A DNA stretch of 64,000 nt from Hermetia illucens (taxonomy: Eukaryota > Arthropoda > Insecta > Diptera > Stratiomyidae): contig NC_051852.1 of assembly GCF_905115235.1 (NCBI RefSeq), positions 124,262,027 to 124,326,026 of the forward strand, in the 5' to 3' direction. The notes under the pieces are model-generated. The model was not told the DNA's origin. It saw nothing but the letters and a program-made list of their open reading frames with translations, and did not search any database. This document shows positions 1-11,075 of this stretch, one piece after another. A program made the position numbers and the translations under genes. Every line of letters starts with the position of its first letter. The stretch's first letter is position 1.

Positions 1-599
1 CCGTGCCATTACTATGATCGAGTGAAGACCGTATCTCATTAATTATGCATAGAAGCTTAGTTTAAAGAACAAGTGGTATTCGTACCAGCTTTTGACGTTT
101 CCCCGGAGCTATGTCATATGCAGCCTCCCGCCCCTAAGACATTAGGCGAAGGAAACAGGTTTCCTGCAAACTCTACATTTAGAAGACGCTCTTAGATAGG
201 CAGTTTTGGGAAAGTCTGTGATCACCTCAAAGAAGTCATCGTTGATCAGGGGTTTTCAAAGGACAGAGCCATGAATCAAATATGTATATATGATTATATG
301 ATATAAAAAAATTTTCAATGTAAAAGGGGAAGATGCTCAGTAAAGGTCATAGTGCGATTGTGATACACGATGAAAATTCCAACTCAGATATACTTAGGCA
401 TGTGATGGAGAAACAGCACCTGGGCCTTCGTCGAAAGGGCTTCTTTGAATGGACGGATAGACCCCTTTAAGGGACTGAAGGCAGTTAATAATTTAATAAT
501 AAATAATTTTAACTTTTTTAAAATGATTGAATTGTCCAATTTCGAGTTTTTGTATGTGGGACTCGTACACAATAAAAGACACTTACGGTCTCTTCAGCC
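1..599. other. No gene recognised
   Basis: AT-rich sequence with many stops in all frames. I see no conserved protein, RNA gene or inverted repeat here. Confidence 0.5.
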
Positions 600-1530
600 A
601 TAGTCCCGCAGAACTACCATTTAGGTATCACTTCGCAAGATGGGATTGCCATATGACACTCGTGCTTCTGCTCCTTTCTGTTTTCTTCCTCCTCTCCTGC
701 CGTATTTTTACGATTACGGAGGAAACGGTAAACCAGTTCTTTTTTGTCCTCATCATCTCCGCAACTATATCTTCCGGGCTCATGCTTCTGCCCACAGCTT
801 GGTTCACATTTCCCCTCTCCATCGTGAATCTTGGGCAGTGAGATACCACATACTCTGGATCCTTCGGTATGCCCCCACATCAATTCAGAGAATCGTCAAA
901 CCCAATGCAATACAAATACTACCTATACCAACCACCGTGTCCCGTGTGAAACTGGGTAATGTGGTAATAGGCCTCTCCATGTTTTCGCTCACACCATACC
1001 CTAAGGTTAGGAGCGGCTCGGTGAGTCCAGCGATCTTTGGTAGACTCGTCTCACCCGCATTGTTAGAGATCATTCCATTCTGAGGTTGCCACATTCTTGC
1101 GTTCTGTGTGTCTCATCACACGTTTTGCATGGTACACTACACTCAATTCTTTCGCCAGAACGCGGACTGGGATCACGCACCAGTACTGTGTCATCTGATG
1201 TGATTTAAAGCCATCAGCAGTAAACTGAATTCGTCTCCATCCGTCTCTTACAGCGGTGGCACTGAATGCCGAGGAGGGAACATTCTTTTTTTCGGCATGC
1301 CTGCAGCGATAAGATACGCTCTGGTGTTCACTGTCGGCTTCAAAACTTTGTTAGGGATTTCATCCAAACCTGCGACCTTGTTGTCGCCGATCCTACCACA
1401 TATTTTGCGCAACTCCTCCACAGTTACTGGAGATATTATGCGGTCGTTGGGTTGGATTACCGTTTGCCTTCTGCTCTTTTCGTGATGAGGAAGCGGACTG
1501 GCAACAATCTCTTTCAAGAAGCCCACTTGA
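600..1530 (-). mobile_element. R1-clade LINE relic with internal deletion
   Basis: Read on the minus strand, 1526-1248 gives the N-terminal edge of an R1-type reverse transcriptase (PVTVEELRKICGRI, then KVAGLDEIPNKVLK). About 1250-600 gives the C-terminal region typical of R1-clade ORF2, with the pattern ERKHGEAYYHITQF and a cysteine/histidine segment around KDPEYVVSHCPRF. The catalytic core between these parts is missing, so the copy carries a large internal deletion as well as frameshifts. It resembles the minus-strand copy at 47470-49800. R1-clade membership is inferred from these motifs. Confidence 0.65.
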
Positions 1531-2450
1531 CGTTACGTTTACTGCTTGTTCATTACCACCCTATAGGCCTCACTTCAAGTGTTTGCATATACCGGCATGG
1601 TTGAATAGCGGTTTGAAGCAGTTCTTTTTACTTCTCTGAATGGCCTATTTTAAGCGGCCACAGAACTGTGTTTGTGTCCCTTCTCGGCTACCGCCACCGG
1701 CGTTTCTCCTAAGCCTCTGGTAAATACTTCTTGCCCGGAAACATTCGGCTCACAAACTTACGAGTAGGGGCATAATAGTATTGCATGTTTTCGCCACCCA
1801 TCGGGTGGTTTAGGTGACTATTTCTATGGTTGTAACATCCAAGGATATGTCGGGCTTAAGCTCCTTCTTCTTCACAGTAGACTCACGGTCTGATGACATC
1901 CAGTATGTCTTGCTAAGATTATTCTGGATCCAATATTTTTCTGGAACCTGGAAATTAAACGGAGCACTGTTTTGTAAGTAAGTATTATAGCTTAATTTTT
2001 TTTCAAAGTTAGTTATGTATCTTTCAGACATCGGTTAGAAAACCGCACTGTTACCTCAACAATTCTTCCCTAAGGGCAATCGAGTTGAAGATTTATAGTG
2101 GGCAGACGGCCGTTGGCACTTCAGTTTCTACCCGATCGCGGCTACTTTGAAATCAGTCAGTCGGTGATGGAGGGTGGTTTGCTCTGAAAAGGTTCGACGA
2201 AAAACGATTTGAACATTGAGTAAAGCTTAGTCTATAAAGGCTGCCACAATGCAGTCTCTTGCAAATGTGCTGAGAATAGTGTATCCTTGAGGATTTGAAT
2301 AAAATGCTGCGGGTTGGGTGGGTTCAGGATTGGATGGCAAGAAGAGCTGGGTTTAAATGCAATGAAATGCGTTACTTTTCTTATTTCTTATCATGATTTG
2401 TTCACACTACAAAAAGTCAAGAAACAAAGAAGGAAGCAAATTTCAAAGTT
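1531..2450. other. Spacer downstream of SPH1
   Basis: No recognisable coding or RNA gene. It is probably decayed repeat plus the 3' flank of the minus-strand protease homologue that follows. Confidence 0.4.
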
Positions 2451-2453
2451 TTC

Positions 2454-2459
2454 TTTATT
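2454..2459 (-). terminator. Poly(A) signal of SPH1
   Basis: AATAAA on the minus strand, 48 bases past the stop codon of the gene at 2507-3307. Position and sequence fit a cleavage/polyadenylation signal. Confidence 0.6.
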
Positions 2460-2506
2460 TTTTGTTGGTGTGTTCCTATCAGAGTGCCTTATTAACAGTA
2501 TAAAAC

Positions 2507-3307
2507 TTAGTATCTAATAGTAGTGGCTGGTTCATCACTATGATTTTCAATAGTTTGGCTGATCCATGACTCATATTCTGACAGCTTTACATAAATGGCG
2601 GGATTTCCTGATACACATTTTGTGGGTGAACTGAAGATCCCAATCAAACGTGGTTCTCTGGGCCATCCAAAAACAAGTCCACTGCCCTCGTTACCTTCAC
2701 ACGGCATCTGGTTGCTGTTTCCCCAACCCACAGTGCAAATGTCCAGGTACTCATCGAACAGATTTCCATATATTGCCTGACACTGGTTTGAAGAAGTCAA
2801 CTTGAACATTCCATAAGTCAAAACATTGGTTTGACCCGGTGAAAAGCCAGGCATCACTACGAAGCCATTGTTCTTTCCACTGTAATCACCACCTATTCCC
2901 GTGTATTGGATTGGAGCGAGGAACTCGGAGAATTGGAGAGTGACTGGTAGTTTGATGAGGGCGATGTTATCGTAGTCTGTTGGATACGGAACTACAGAAA
3001 ACTCATCCAGCGTAATTGCGAATGACTTTGCTGAACCCTGGAGGTTCTTAGTTAGGAATTGTAGAGTGAAATTTCCTTGGCGAACACAATCCAATGCAGT
3101 CACGATCCATTGATTAGATATAATTGATGCTCCACAGTATTTCTTGTCCCCGTATTCTCCTTTGGTGATGGTTACGTAGTGGGGGAATCGCCTCAAGGTG
3201 TCCACAGGGGTCCCATCTAGTATTCTTCCCTGCCGTTGAGTGAGGCTGATTTGGGGAAGGATTCCTGCGATCCCACAGATGATTAGTAAGGATGAAGATG
3301 CTTTCAT
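2507..3307 (-). CDS. Secreted serine protease homologue (inactive S1 fold), SPH1
   Basis: A 266-residue intronless ORF of the S1 (chymotrypsin/trypsin) family. Residues 1 to about 22 form a signal peptide (hydrophobic SSLLIICGIAGILP). An activation-like site R28-I29 (RILDG, normally RIVGG) starts the protease domain, which runs to about residue 253. Six conserved cysteines fit the usual pairs 42-58, 168-182 and 191-220. All three catalytic positions are changed: His57 is Asp73 (TALDC), Asp102 is Asn114 (YDNIALIKL) and Ser195 is Glu207 (CEGNEGSG). Asp194, which normally anchors the new N-terminus, is Asn206, and the specificity residue 189 is Met201. It therefore cannot be a normal protease; a binding or cofactor role is inference. 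The Met at 3307 is chosen because it begins the signal peptide and lies 32 bases below the predicted transcription start. By eye it is about two-thirds identical to SPH3. Confidence 0.9.
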   Translation of the reverse strand: MKASSSLLIICGIAGILPQISLTQRQGRILDGTPVDTLRRFPHYVTITKGEYGDKKYCGASIISNQWIVTALDCVRQGNFTLQFLTKNLQGSAKSFAITLDEFSVVPYPTDYDNIALIKLPVTLQFSEFLAPIQYTGIGGDYSGKNNGFVVMPGFSPGQTNVLTYGMFKLTSSNQCQAIYGNLFDEYLDICTVGWGNSNQMPCEGNEGSGLVFGWPREPRLIGIFSSPTKCVSGNPAIYVKLSEYESWISQTIENHSDEPATTIRY

Positions 3308-3335
3308 TGTTGTATTTCTTTGTTGATTTCTTGTT

Positions 3336-3370
3336 GACTGATGAAGGTAGTAAGGTTCGCCTATTTATAT
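3336..3370 (-). promoter_or_regulatory. Core promoter of SPH1 (TATA + Inr)
   Basis: On the minus strand ATATAAATA covers 3370-3362. TCAGTC follows with its A at 3339, exactly 30 bases after the first T of TATAAATA. This is the standard arthropod spacing and predicts a 31-nt leader before the ATG. Two TGATAA/TTATCA GATA-type motifs lie just upstream, around 3390 and 3410. Confidence 0.75.
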
Positions 3371-4069
3371 TCGAAATCTGGGTGATTTTATGATAATCGC
3401 AATTGTTATCAGTTGAACGGAACATACATTGCTGATTGGGAAATCTGGAAGTAAACAGGAAGCGTTGTAGCCTGGTAAGCATTTAATTTTGTTTCAGGCT
3501 AGTAAAACATTGGAAATATATTAAGTTTGTTTGTGGGACTCTTAAAATCGCAAGTTGGAGCTGTAATCACTGATTAGCTGAACATAGTTCTGATCGTCTG
3601 GATTCGAATTTCCCTTCCTGGGTATACATATGTAGTGTGTATACTTTTTAGACGACAGGCAGGGGGTGAAATGCGTTGGTTGGGTTTGGAAAATTTTTAG
3701 TCTAATTGTGTCATCATGGAATTTTTAGAAATGGTATTCATATTCACTAATTTGCCCGTTTTAGCGAATGCTTCAAAGTTTTAATTGGGGTCGACAGCGC
3801 GAACAATGCCGGTTGATTGCCTCATACTTCACTACATATCAGTGGGTGAATAGACCGCGAAGAATAAAATAACACGGAACTCAAGTTTTCTGAGGAATTA
3901 ATTAGACGTGTCAGCCCGAAATTATAGCGTGATTTCCCTTATCCCGGGAAATACTAAACCATGATGCGGCTTGATTTGCTATGAGGTACTTTGAGTTTCA
4001 TAAATTTTACTAAAGAGAAACCCTAGGCTTCCTATTTGTTGTACTTTCTGCTTATTCACTTTAGGCACC
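3371..4069. other. Upstream region of SPH1
   Basis: AT-rich non-coding DNA holding the GATA-like motifs close to the SPH1 promoter. Otherwise nothing is recognised. It ends where LINE-like sequence starts near 4070. Confidence 0.4.
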
Positions 4070-4935
4070 ACCTTCTTTAGAGGTTAGGTGAATGAGGGCT
4101 CCCTCGACGATCCGACCGTCGTGGTGAAGGTACCCAATAAGGAAGATCCCAGTTGAAACCAGAGGTGACACCAGAAGCTAAGCGGTAATCAAAACCCTAA
4201 GCCAAGGTGTGACTACGGTGTCGAGGGCTGGATGGTCACAGGGCTTACGAAGTAGCCCTGAACGGTGAGCTAATTTTGTCTCAGCAAAAAGGGGCTTTGC
4301 CAAGATTGAACTGGGATCACCGATGAAGAACCTAAGTCTACACTGAGATTCTCCACTTGTTCAAATGGGAATCAACCCAATTGGAACCCGGTCCTCAACG
4401 GACGAGCTGAATCAGTTCCCTTCTGGCAACACTCCTGACCCTGAGCTCCAGTCGGCGCCACCTACTGAAGCTAAAGTCTTGTCTTGGCAGCAAACTGCCT
4501 CCTGACAAACTGCCCTCGGGCAAAACGATGCCTCCAAGCAAAAAGTCTTCGGGCAAACCATCTCCGGACAAACCGTCTTAGGACAAACCACCTGCGGGGA
4601 AAACACAGCATCCGTCCAGGGCATCTATGTCTAAAGACAAACCAAAACGGCAGCGGTCTTCTGTGAATCAGAACTTTTTGACTCAAATGGCTGCAAAGTG
4701 AGCTCCATCAACAGTGATCATGTCGTCATTTGTAGCCAAGATCAATTGGCTTCGACCGAATGAGTCCTCTATGACGACACCAATCGATTCGGCTACGATA
4801 TCGGGCCATGTGAGCAGCTTAGGAGGAAAATCCTCCTCCTCCTTCAACGATGTGTGGGATGATGTGCGGCTTACCTTGAAGAGTATTTCCGAGCTACCAT
4901 CGTTTAAAAAGTGCATTCTCTGCTTCTAGTAAAGG
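4070..4935 (+). mobile_element. LINE 5' region and ORF1-like remnant
   Basis: GC-richer, LINE-like sequence. From about 4490 the plus strand reads a Lys/Pro-rich low-complexity stretch (KLPPDKLPSGK, then SGKPSPDKPS, DKPPAGK) made of 12-15-nt imperfect tandem units, followed by a basic run (KDKPKRQRSS). Basic, proline-rich N-termini are common in LINE ORF1 proteins. Stops interrupt it. The family is not assigned, and the ORF1 identity is inferred from composition and from the neighbouring LINE debris. Confidence 0.4.
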
Positions 4936-5080
4936 AGCGCAATAGTACTGATGTCCTGGAACAACTTGACAACTTGCCATGGTCATCAGCATCTCGTAAT
5001 TGTCTAGGGCATCAGCATACAAAAAGACGCATCCTGGTGGATATAGGGTCCTCGAAATCCACCATTAGCCGTTGCTGCTT

Positions 5081-5565
5081 TGGCTTACTCGAAGAAGTTC
5101 ATCTTTGAGTCAAACATTAAGCCAAGGCTTTGATTCTATAATCAACTCGCCGATCGATATATATATATAGGTTGGCACTCTCTCTTTCCGGTCAAAATGA
5201 CTTTCCATGCAAGGCCGAAACCATAACTAATCATTAACCCTCTTAACCCTATTCAACAGTGCGTCCGCAACAAGTGCCACAACATCGTCTGCATAAACTA
5301 CCAGGCGCAACTCTCCTAGCATGTCGAGTTTTGGCAGACTATCACAGGAGGCGTTCCAGAGATCCGGTCTTAGGATGGATTCCTTCGCTGCTTCCGACGT
5401 GACCTATATTCCTCTGGCCCTATAGCGTCGCATAGAGCAGGAAACGGTTTTTCAGAGAATCCCTCAATATCCACTGCACACACCAGCGTGGCTAGGCCAC
5501 GACCAGTCGCCTGAGCATCAAAAAGGCTATATGGCACTAAATACGTGAGTTAAGTTCTAAGGATG
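5081..5565 (-). mobile_element. R1-clade LINE fragment (family E), reverse transcriptase part
   Basis: This minus-strand segment is clearly homologous, over its whole length, to the minus-strand R1-type element at 63340-63850. It contains the RT catalytic motif YADDVVALVA, so the catalytic Asp pair is still readable. It is an isolated fragment with both ends missing. A short AT run (about 5157-5171) lies inside it. Confidence 0.7.
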
Positions 5566-5699
5566 ACACAACATTGAACACCGGCTGCTACAACTCAATG
5601 TCTCGAGATTGCTCGTAAGCTAACGCAGTTTAATCGAAATCTGTTGTCTTCCACCCGAGCTCATGTGTCTTAAATGGCGTTCATCTGCCGGGCCTCCTG

Positions 5700-7189
5700 A
5701 TGTCTCATCCATTAGTCGTTGGGATAACTCGCTGGCCTTCCGTAGCCCGAATGTCGTCACTAAAAACCTATACAAACCCAACGAAGTATGCAGTTGTCAT
5801 TTACCCCTTAATGGGGTATAGTGGGTCGACCACACCCACGTGCCATCGTTTGTGGTTACCCGAAATGCACTTCCCCCCGCGATTTCCTGAGATCCCTGCA
5901 CTCCTTCTCTTCCATTTTACGGCAAGTGTCCTTGGGGCGATCCCTGTATGACCTATCCACTGCCATTTTGATCTTTGGTTCAGAGTCCGTACGACTACCA
6001 GGCCTGTGCGCCAACAAAGCTCTCCGTTCTTCGTTCTCCAAAAATAAGAGGCAGACAGGTGTTTACTAAAGCTTGGAGGTTTTGAGTAACAATGGATGCT
6101 ACTCCCATTTAGCAACACAGAAAAAACATTAGCACAGGACAGTCTCAACTTAATCCTGGTGATCAATGCATTTCCAGGTATTAGAGAAGATAGCGAAAAC
6201 GCTTTTAAAGCATTGGGCAACATCCAGTTCGGTGCCACTGTTGGCAGAAATCACGTTTTCAAGATATACAAATTAATCGACGCCTTCTATGATCTGCCCA
6301 TTAATGCAGATAAGGTGCGTGGGATGACCCGCCAGACTGAGAACATTGGTTTTGATGGTGTTTATCTTCAGTCCGACTATAATTATAACATGAAGAAATA
6401 ATATCAGTGACAAGATTCAAATTCTAGCGTTTTGACCTCAAAATTTTCTGCGATTTTGTCCGGGTGACATTTTCCACCAACATATGTCGCTCCGATAATT
6501 GCTCTTAGTTTCTACGGAATGCCCCTACTGCGTGAATCACGCTCAATATGCTTCCTGTTTACGCTATTGAAATCTTTTTCGAAATCAATGCAGAGCAATG
6601 CAGCGAAGATCTAAACTCCCCGCACTGTGATGTGGTCAATGGATGATTATTCGGAGCGGAAGCCAGTCTGCTCTCTGTCGATCAAGCCTTCGAGATCTTG
6701 ATGCGTTCCAGGATTATTTTAACTATTATTTTTGTGACGGCCGGCAGCAAGCAAATACCCCTCCAATTGTCACACTCAAAACGGGTGTCTTCTTTGAAAT
6801 TCTAACGATCATCCCCACTCTCTGGAAAATTATAACTATCATCCTTCCACTCTCTGGGAAGCGTCTTAGATCACAAGATTTCGGTACGAGTAGAAGCAGC
6901 AGATTTGCAGAAACGTCAAATAACTCTGCGAGAAGACCGTCAAGCCCAGCTGGTTTACTCCGCTTGGCTACCACCAAAAGATTTGCGACCTCATGCAAAC
7001 TCCTCCAAGAAATCTCTACTTCGCAAATCATTGCGTTCTGCGTCATCTTCCGCTTCCCTCATCAGTGCAAAAGCAAATTTACTTTTGTCACGGCGCACAC
7101 TATTTTAAACTTCTCGTGATTTTGCTCGGTATCGGAATTCCAGCCCATCGCGTCGCTTCATCGGGCCGCTTTCACGCTTGCGCAGTCAA
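5700..7189 (-). mobile_element. LINE relic, family C (RT and C-terminal tail)
   Basis: The minus strand, read 7130 to 6480, contains LINE reverse-transcriptase pieces. These are a PAGLDGLLAELF segment (usually AxGxDGLPAELF) and, nearer 6700-6500, RAGFRSE and a DFEKDFNSVNRKHIE-like stretch (usually DFEKAFDSVNR). The tail at 6070-5810 matches the start of the relic at 51440-51690, so the two are copies of one family. Between tail and RT lies about 320 bp that does not look like LINE and holds the ORF at 6096-6401. The copy is frameshifted throughout. Confidence 0.6.
6096..6401 (+). CDS. Unrecognised 101-codon ORF inside LINE debris
   Basis: An open frame on the strand opposite to the surrounding LINE relic. 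Its composition looks protein-like: NAFPGIREDSENAFKALGN, FGATVGRNHVFKIYKLIDAF, and a Lys-ending terminus DYNYNMKK. No signal peptide, membrane segment or motif is recognised. It may be a retrocopied or displaced piece of a host gene, or a chance ORF. The start Met is simply the first in frame. I cannot name a family. Confidence 0.3.
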   Translation: MLLPFSNTEKTLAQDSLNLILVINAFPGIREDSENAFKALGNIQFGATVGRNHVFKIYKLIDAFYDLPINADKVRGMTRQTENIGFDGVYLQSDYNYNMKK

Positions 7190-8010
7190 CTAGATCCTAT
7201 GGCCCCCCTGCAGGACGTGGACTTTGACCTGCATAGCACCCGAGAAAAGAGAGGCCTTGAAGTCGATGGTGCATTTGCCAACAGTTTTTCCATTGCCTGC
7301 CGCAGAGAGAAAAACTAACCTGTCGCTGATTTGCCTGGGTTGAAATCTATTTGGTATGGCCCGATGATGTCCTTTTTTGTTTCGGCAGGATGAGCATCGA
7401 GGTGTAGGCTTCATCCTGCTGACCTGTTGGTAAAACTTCCGCTCCTGCTGCCTTCTCTCCCTATCCCTGTACTTCTCGAGTTCACAGACTTTTTAGTTCT
7501 CCAAGGCTTCCTTTTTCTCCCTGTCAATTCACTTCTTCACTCGACAGAATTCGTGATGGGCCTCTACGCGTGCCCGCGCCCATTGAAAGTGCAGCATTGT
7601 CCCGTATGAAGCATTTTTCCATTCTGTTACTAGTTTACATTAATCTTCGAACCAACCAATCCTTCTTCGACTCTGCAGTGTTTCTCTGTAGGGGTATGAA
7701 CGTTATAAGCCTTATATTGCAAAATTTGCCTCGGAAGTGCAGAGTGGATACCCTTACGCTTTAACCGCAAATATAATTTTATGGCTAACTAAGAAACGCT
7801 GCTGAGCATCATTCGGTTTGCTTAAGGAGTGCATATACCATGGGAAGATGCCCAAATAATTCTATCGTTTTCGTTGTCGTCCGTCCAGTCCTAGGCTCCT
7901 TTCGTGGTTTCGTAACTTCGGTTTTCCGTGTAGCGTAGCCAGCTGGGACAATTTGTTCAGCTTTTAGGGGCAGGAAAATCGACTTCATCCTTCTGCGTAT
8001 GGAGTTGTTC
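7190..8010 (-). mobile_element. RTE-type LINE copy (family B), internally deleted
   Basis: Read on the minus strand this follows the longer family B copy at 30037-32990 in order. First comes the 5' region (8010-7830, sharing KEPRTGR). Next is a block matching 31185-31380 (7620-7400, ending in a CCGAGA-like sequence coding PRCSSCR). Then there is a jump straight to the RT segment that in the long copy reads IIGPYQRGFTSGKSAT and FIDFKAA. At least two internal deletions are present. Confidence 0.7.
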
Positions 8011-8389
8011 ATTAATAAAGAACTCAGCGATCACCAAGTGGAAGTGGAAGTAACGTATGATATCGAAGCTTTTGGTGTTGCTTGGACAACCATTTTCCGG
8101 GTTTTATGCTCCATTGTGAGTACCAGTTCCCGTTTCGCCGAAAGACCTACTAGCCGCCAGAACTGACCGCAAAGTGGTCGATTTGATAACTCGACTCGTG
8201 CAACTGACCTTATGGCAAACTCTGTGCTCGAACCGTGTGCCACTAATCACGAGACGAAGGAAACTGGAAAAATCCACTAATTTCCCACCACCCTACGTGA
8301 CCAAGCATGGTATTGTCAGAGCATCCGGGTCACCCATCATCTTACTGAAGCCTCTCATGAGCATTGTACAATTCTAACGCTTCTTAAGA

Positions 8390-9015
8390 TGAACCTAAAT
8401 CTTGCAGTTAGAGATCTTTTAGAAACCGGCTCCCAGGTCAAGAAAGCATGCCTTATAGTAGCGGCTAGAAACAACCAGGTACCGGATTCGGGTCTGCTAC
8501 GACTTGGCTTGCCAGACTGCAAAAGCATATTACCATTAGTGTGCAAAGAAAGGGAGAAGTACTCTCCAGAGACCACCATATTACTTCGCTTAAGTCGAGT
8601 ATATCCAGCTAATATCGTTGGAATTCCAGAAACCAATAATAGTCGGTTTTCAATAGCCAAAGATCTTCGGTATAAGATCAGTCACTATCAGAGGCGTTGT
8701 TGACGTTTCGGTAGCAGTAAAGTTTAGAAATTTGCAGGGTACTAGCCAGCAAATTTCTATCCCTTTCAGTCGGTTCTGATGACAAGTATGGAACACTTTT
8801 AGTGTATTGTGGAGACCCAACTCACAAGCCTGGATCGTAGTTAAGGAGCATCACAATTGTGCATTGCTATGCACCAGATTTTCGATATTGTAGAAAAGGA
8901 CGTTTACTATAAGGAATTACCCAATTCAGAGGGGTTAATAAAAGGCGATTTTGCGATCGTGATGGGTAATCTGATTAGTCGGGCATCTGATAAGGAAAGA
9001 CGGTCTTGGCGACCG
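8390..9015 (+). mobile_element. LINE endonuclease-region fragment
   Basis: The plus strand has an open stretch at 8389-8703 (LRLGLPDCKSILPLVCKERE, then ETTILLRLSRVYPANIVG). It is followed in a broken frame by VEKDVYYKEL and KGDFAIVMGNLISR, the latter matching the GDFNARVG-type motif of LINE apurinic endonucleases. It faces the RTE relic next door. The family is uncertain, possibly the same as the relic at 27590-27850. Confidence 0.45.
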
Positions 9016-9069
9016 TAGCGATACAGACCGAGCATTGAAGGTGATGATCAATTTGTATATCTAGAAATC

Positions 9070-10390
9070 ATCGTCTTTGCCGACGGTAACACCATTGCAA
9101 AGACCGCTTTGTGGATCGTGTCTTTCATTTGGTTCCACGATCCTTCCACGTTCGTAATGACTGGTAATCACGTAAGTGACGGCTGATGTTGAGGTGCGAT
9201 GATCTCATAGTCGGCGTCTTATGAGAATATAGTCGATTTGCGTTTTACTGTTCCCACTATAAAATATAGGAAGATGAGACAATGGTTTGATGAACGATGT
9301 ATTCATAAGTACAAGGTCATGGGTGTCCGCAAAATCAATTATACGCTCGCCACCCTCATTGTGCGCTCCAAACGCCTTTCCCCTGTGACACCTGTTATCG
9401 TCTGCCTTTTCACCCACATGACCATTAAGGTCGCCGACAATGATGATATAGTCGTCAGCAGGCACGTGACAAGTCTTTTCAACGAGAAGTTTTGTTGAGG
9501 ATGCCGAGAGTCTTAAGTAAACACCCAGTTGATGACGGACCGGACCACTTGAGAAGCAACTTACTTCCTCTCTTGTGATCCATGGACTTTTCTTTTTCGG
9601 GTTAAACACCCAAGTTTTCCAAAAAGGTGGACGAAACCTTCAGTCAACTTTATCGAGAAGTTGCGAGAAAGAATCTTTCTCGGCGTCAGATCGACCTGTC
9701 TGTGGTGCGTACGCAGTGAAGAAGTGAATAGTGCGATCAGCTGATATAATGGTGAGCTTCATCGTTCGACGTCTTTAATTGCATCACGGAATTCCTCTGA
9801 AATGGTAATGCCAACACTATATTGAGTGCGTGGGCTACCAAAATAAAGAAGTCTATAGCAACTTTTATTGCGTTCGCGTTCAATGTCGCATCTTTTGGAA
9901 GGAACCAGACCATAGCAGATATCAGTGCGTCTTTTCCGAAGGACTCTTGCGAGTTCCTTGGTCTTTCCAGTTACGGTGCCAATATTTATCGTGCAGATAC
10001 GTATTTGTTTTGCTTTTGCTCGGACTAACTTACTTACGTCCTGACGCCGTCCATGGGTCAAGAATCCCTGCCTATTTCTCGACAGGACAGGGGCAGGACC
10101 TGCCGCGTCGACTTTGGTAGATGCCCTAGCATTTTTCCGAAGTTTGTTATTCGATCCGATCATCTTATTATTAACGACATTAAATTTTCTTGGTCGGCCT
10201 GTGGGACCTGTCACCAAGAGAGATCTGGTAGGATTTAGCATAGCGGAATAACTCCAACTATACTCTATTAAACTCTTTCCGTAATCTCAGCATTTTATTT
10301 TTGTTTTACTGAGGGTAGTATAAAGTACGTTGCCTCAAACCCTCCTCCTTTACCTGGGCTTAGGACCAGCATACTATGTTAACAGCATGG
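9070..10390 (-). mobile_element. RTE-type LINE copy A2 (endonuclease half)
   Basis: On the minus strand this begins with the same leader as the plus-strand copy at 19905, then reads the RTE apurinic endonuclease: ICTINIGTVTGKTKELARVL, then GDLNGHVGEKADDNRC, GERIIDFADTHDLVLMNTSF and TQIDYILIRRR. It holds roughly 130 bp extra near 9500-9630 relative to copy A1, a deletion near 9190, and ends abruptly near 9070 without any reverse transcriptase. LINEs are usually 5'-truncated, so loss of the 3' half implies later deletion or rearrangement. Confidence 0.8.
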
Positions 10391-11016
10391 CGAAATTCCA
10401 AGCCTTCACCAACCTTTGTCTTCAAACGAAGTACTTCGTCGGCACACAGGCCGGAAGACGAAGCTCAAGATAACCGACGAGTGGGTTGCCCATGACGCAG
10501 AACAATAGAAGGGGGGCGCAAACGTCTTGAGATTTTCTAGACGTATCTCAGCACAAACAGCAACCGTAAACGATTGCGTCCTATGCCCCATTAACAGAGT
10601 GAACAGCATTGCTCTATTCATTTTGCGAGGGTCAAAATTTCGTCTCAACCTGGACTGCGCAGGACTTATGAGCGCTCTCTTTCTCTTGGCACATGGAAAT
10701 TGGCTTGGTCCTGCCTTCAGGCCCATTTTCTCTTGTTCCTGTCTCTGTTTTAATTGATTGATCCGTATGTAGTGCTACCAGTGTAGCGGCCGCGAGGCAC
10801 TCAAGGCGGATTTCTTTGAAGGGGTCTCCTGGTACCCCGGAAACTCCATACAGGATCATTTACTCCTCATGTCATCCACCCTTTGAGTTGGGATTTTAAT
10901 TACCGCAAACCACATGGATTCGCAGCAGATATTTCCTACAAGCCACCCTACCGCACATTGAAGATAATAACTGAATTTAACTTATTTGTAAAGATACAAA
11001 TTAAGATTGTTTAATG
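10391..11016. other. Unassigned repeat-like spacer
   Basis: Frames on the minus strand (10859-10406) are open for short stretches, with a Lys/Glu-rich composition that recalls LINE or gag-like ORF1 proteins. No motif supports a family. The last 100 bases are AT-rich 3' flank of SPH2. Confidence 0.3.
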
Positions 11017-11022
11017 TTTATT
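11017..11022 (-). terminator. Poly(A) signal of SPH2
   Basis: AATAAA on the minus strand, 54 bases beyond the stop of the gene at 11076-12104. Confidence 0.6.
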
Positions 11023-11075
11023 TCTGCATAATTCGATTCATCTAATTCTAAGAGAAGAGAGTTTTGCTAAGCCGT

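Noticed and set aside
4471-4686. Arg/Cys-rich antisense ORFs around 4.4-4.7 kb
   Set aside because: Shadows of the Lys/Pro repeat frame on the plus strand; repeat-derived composition.
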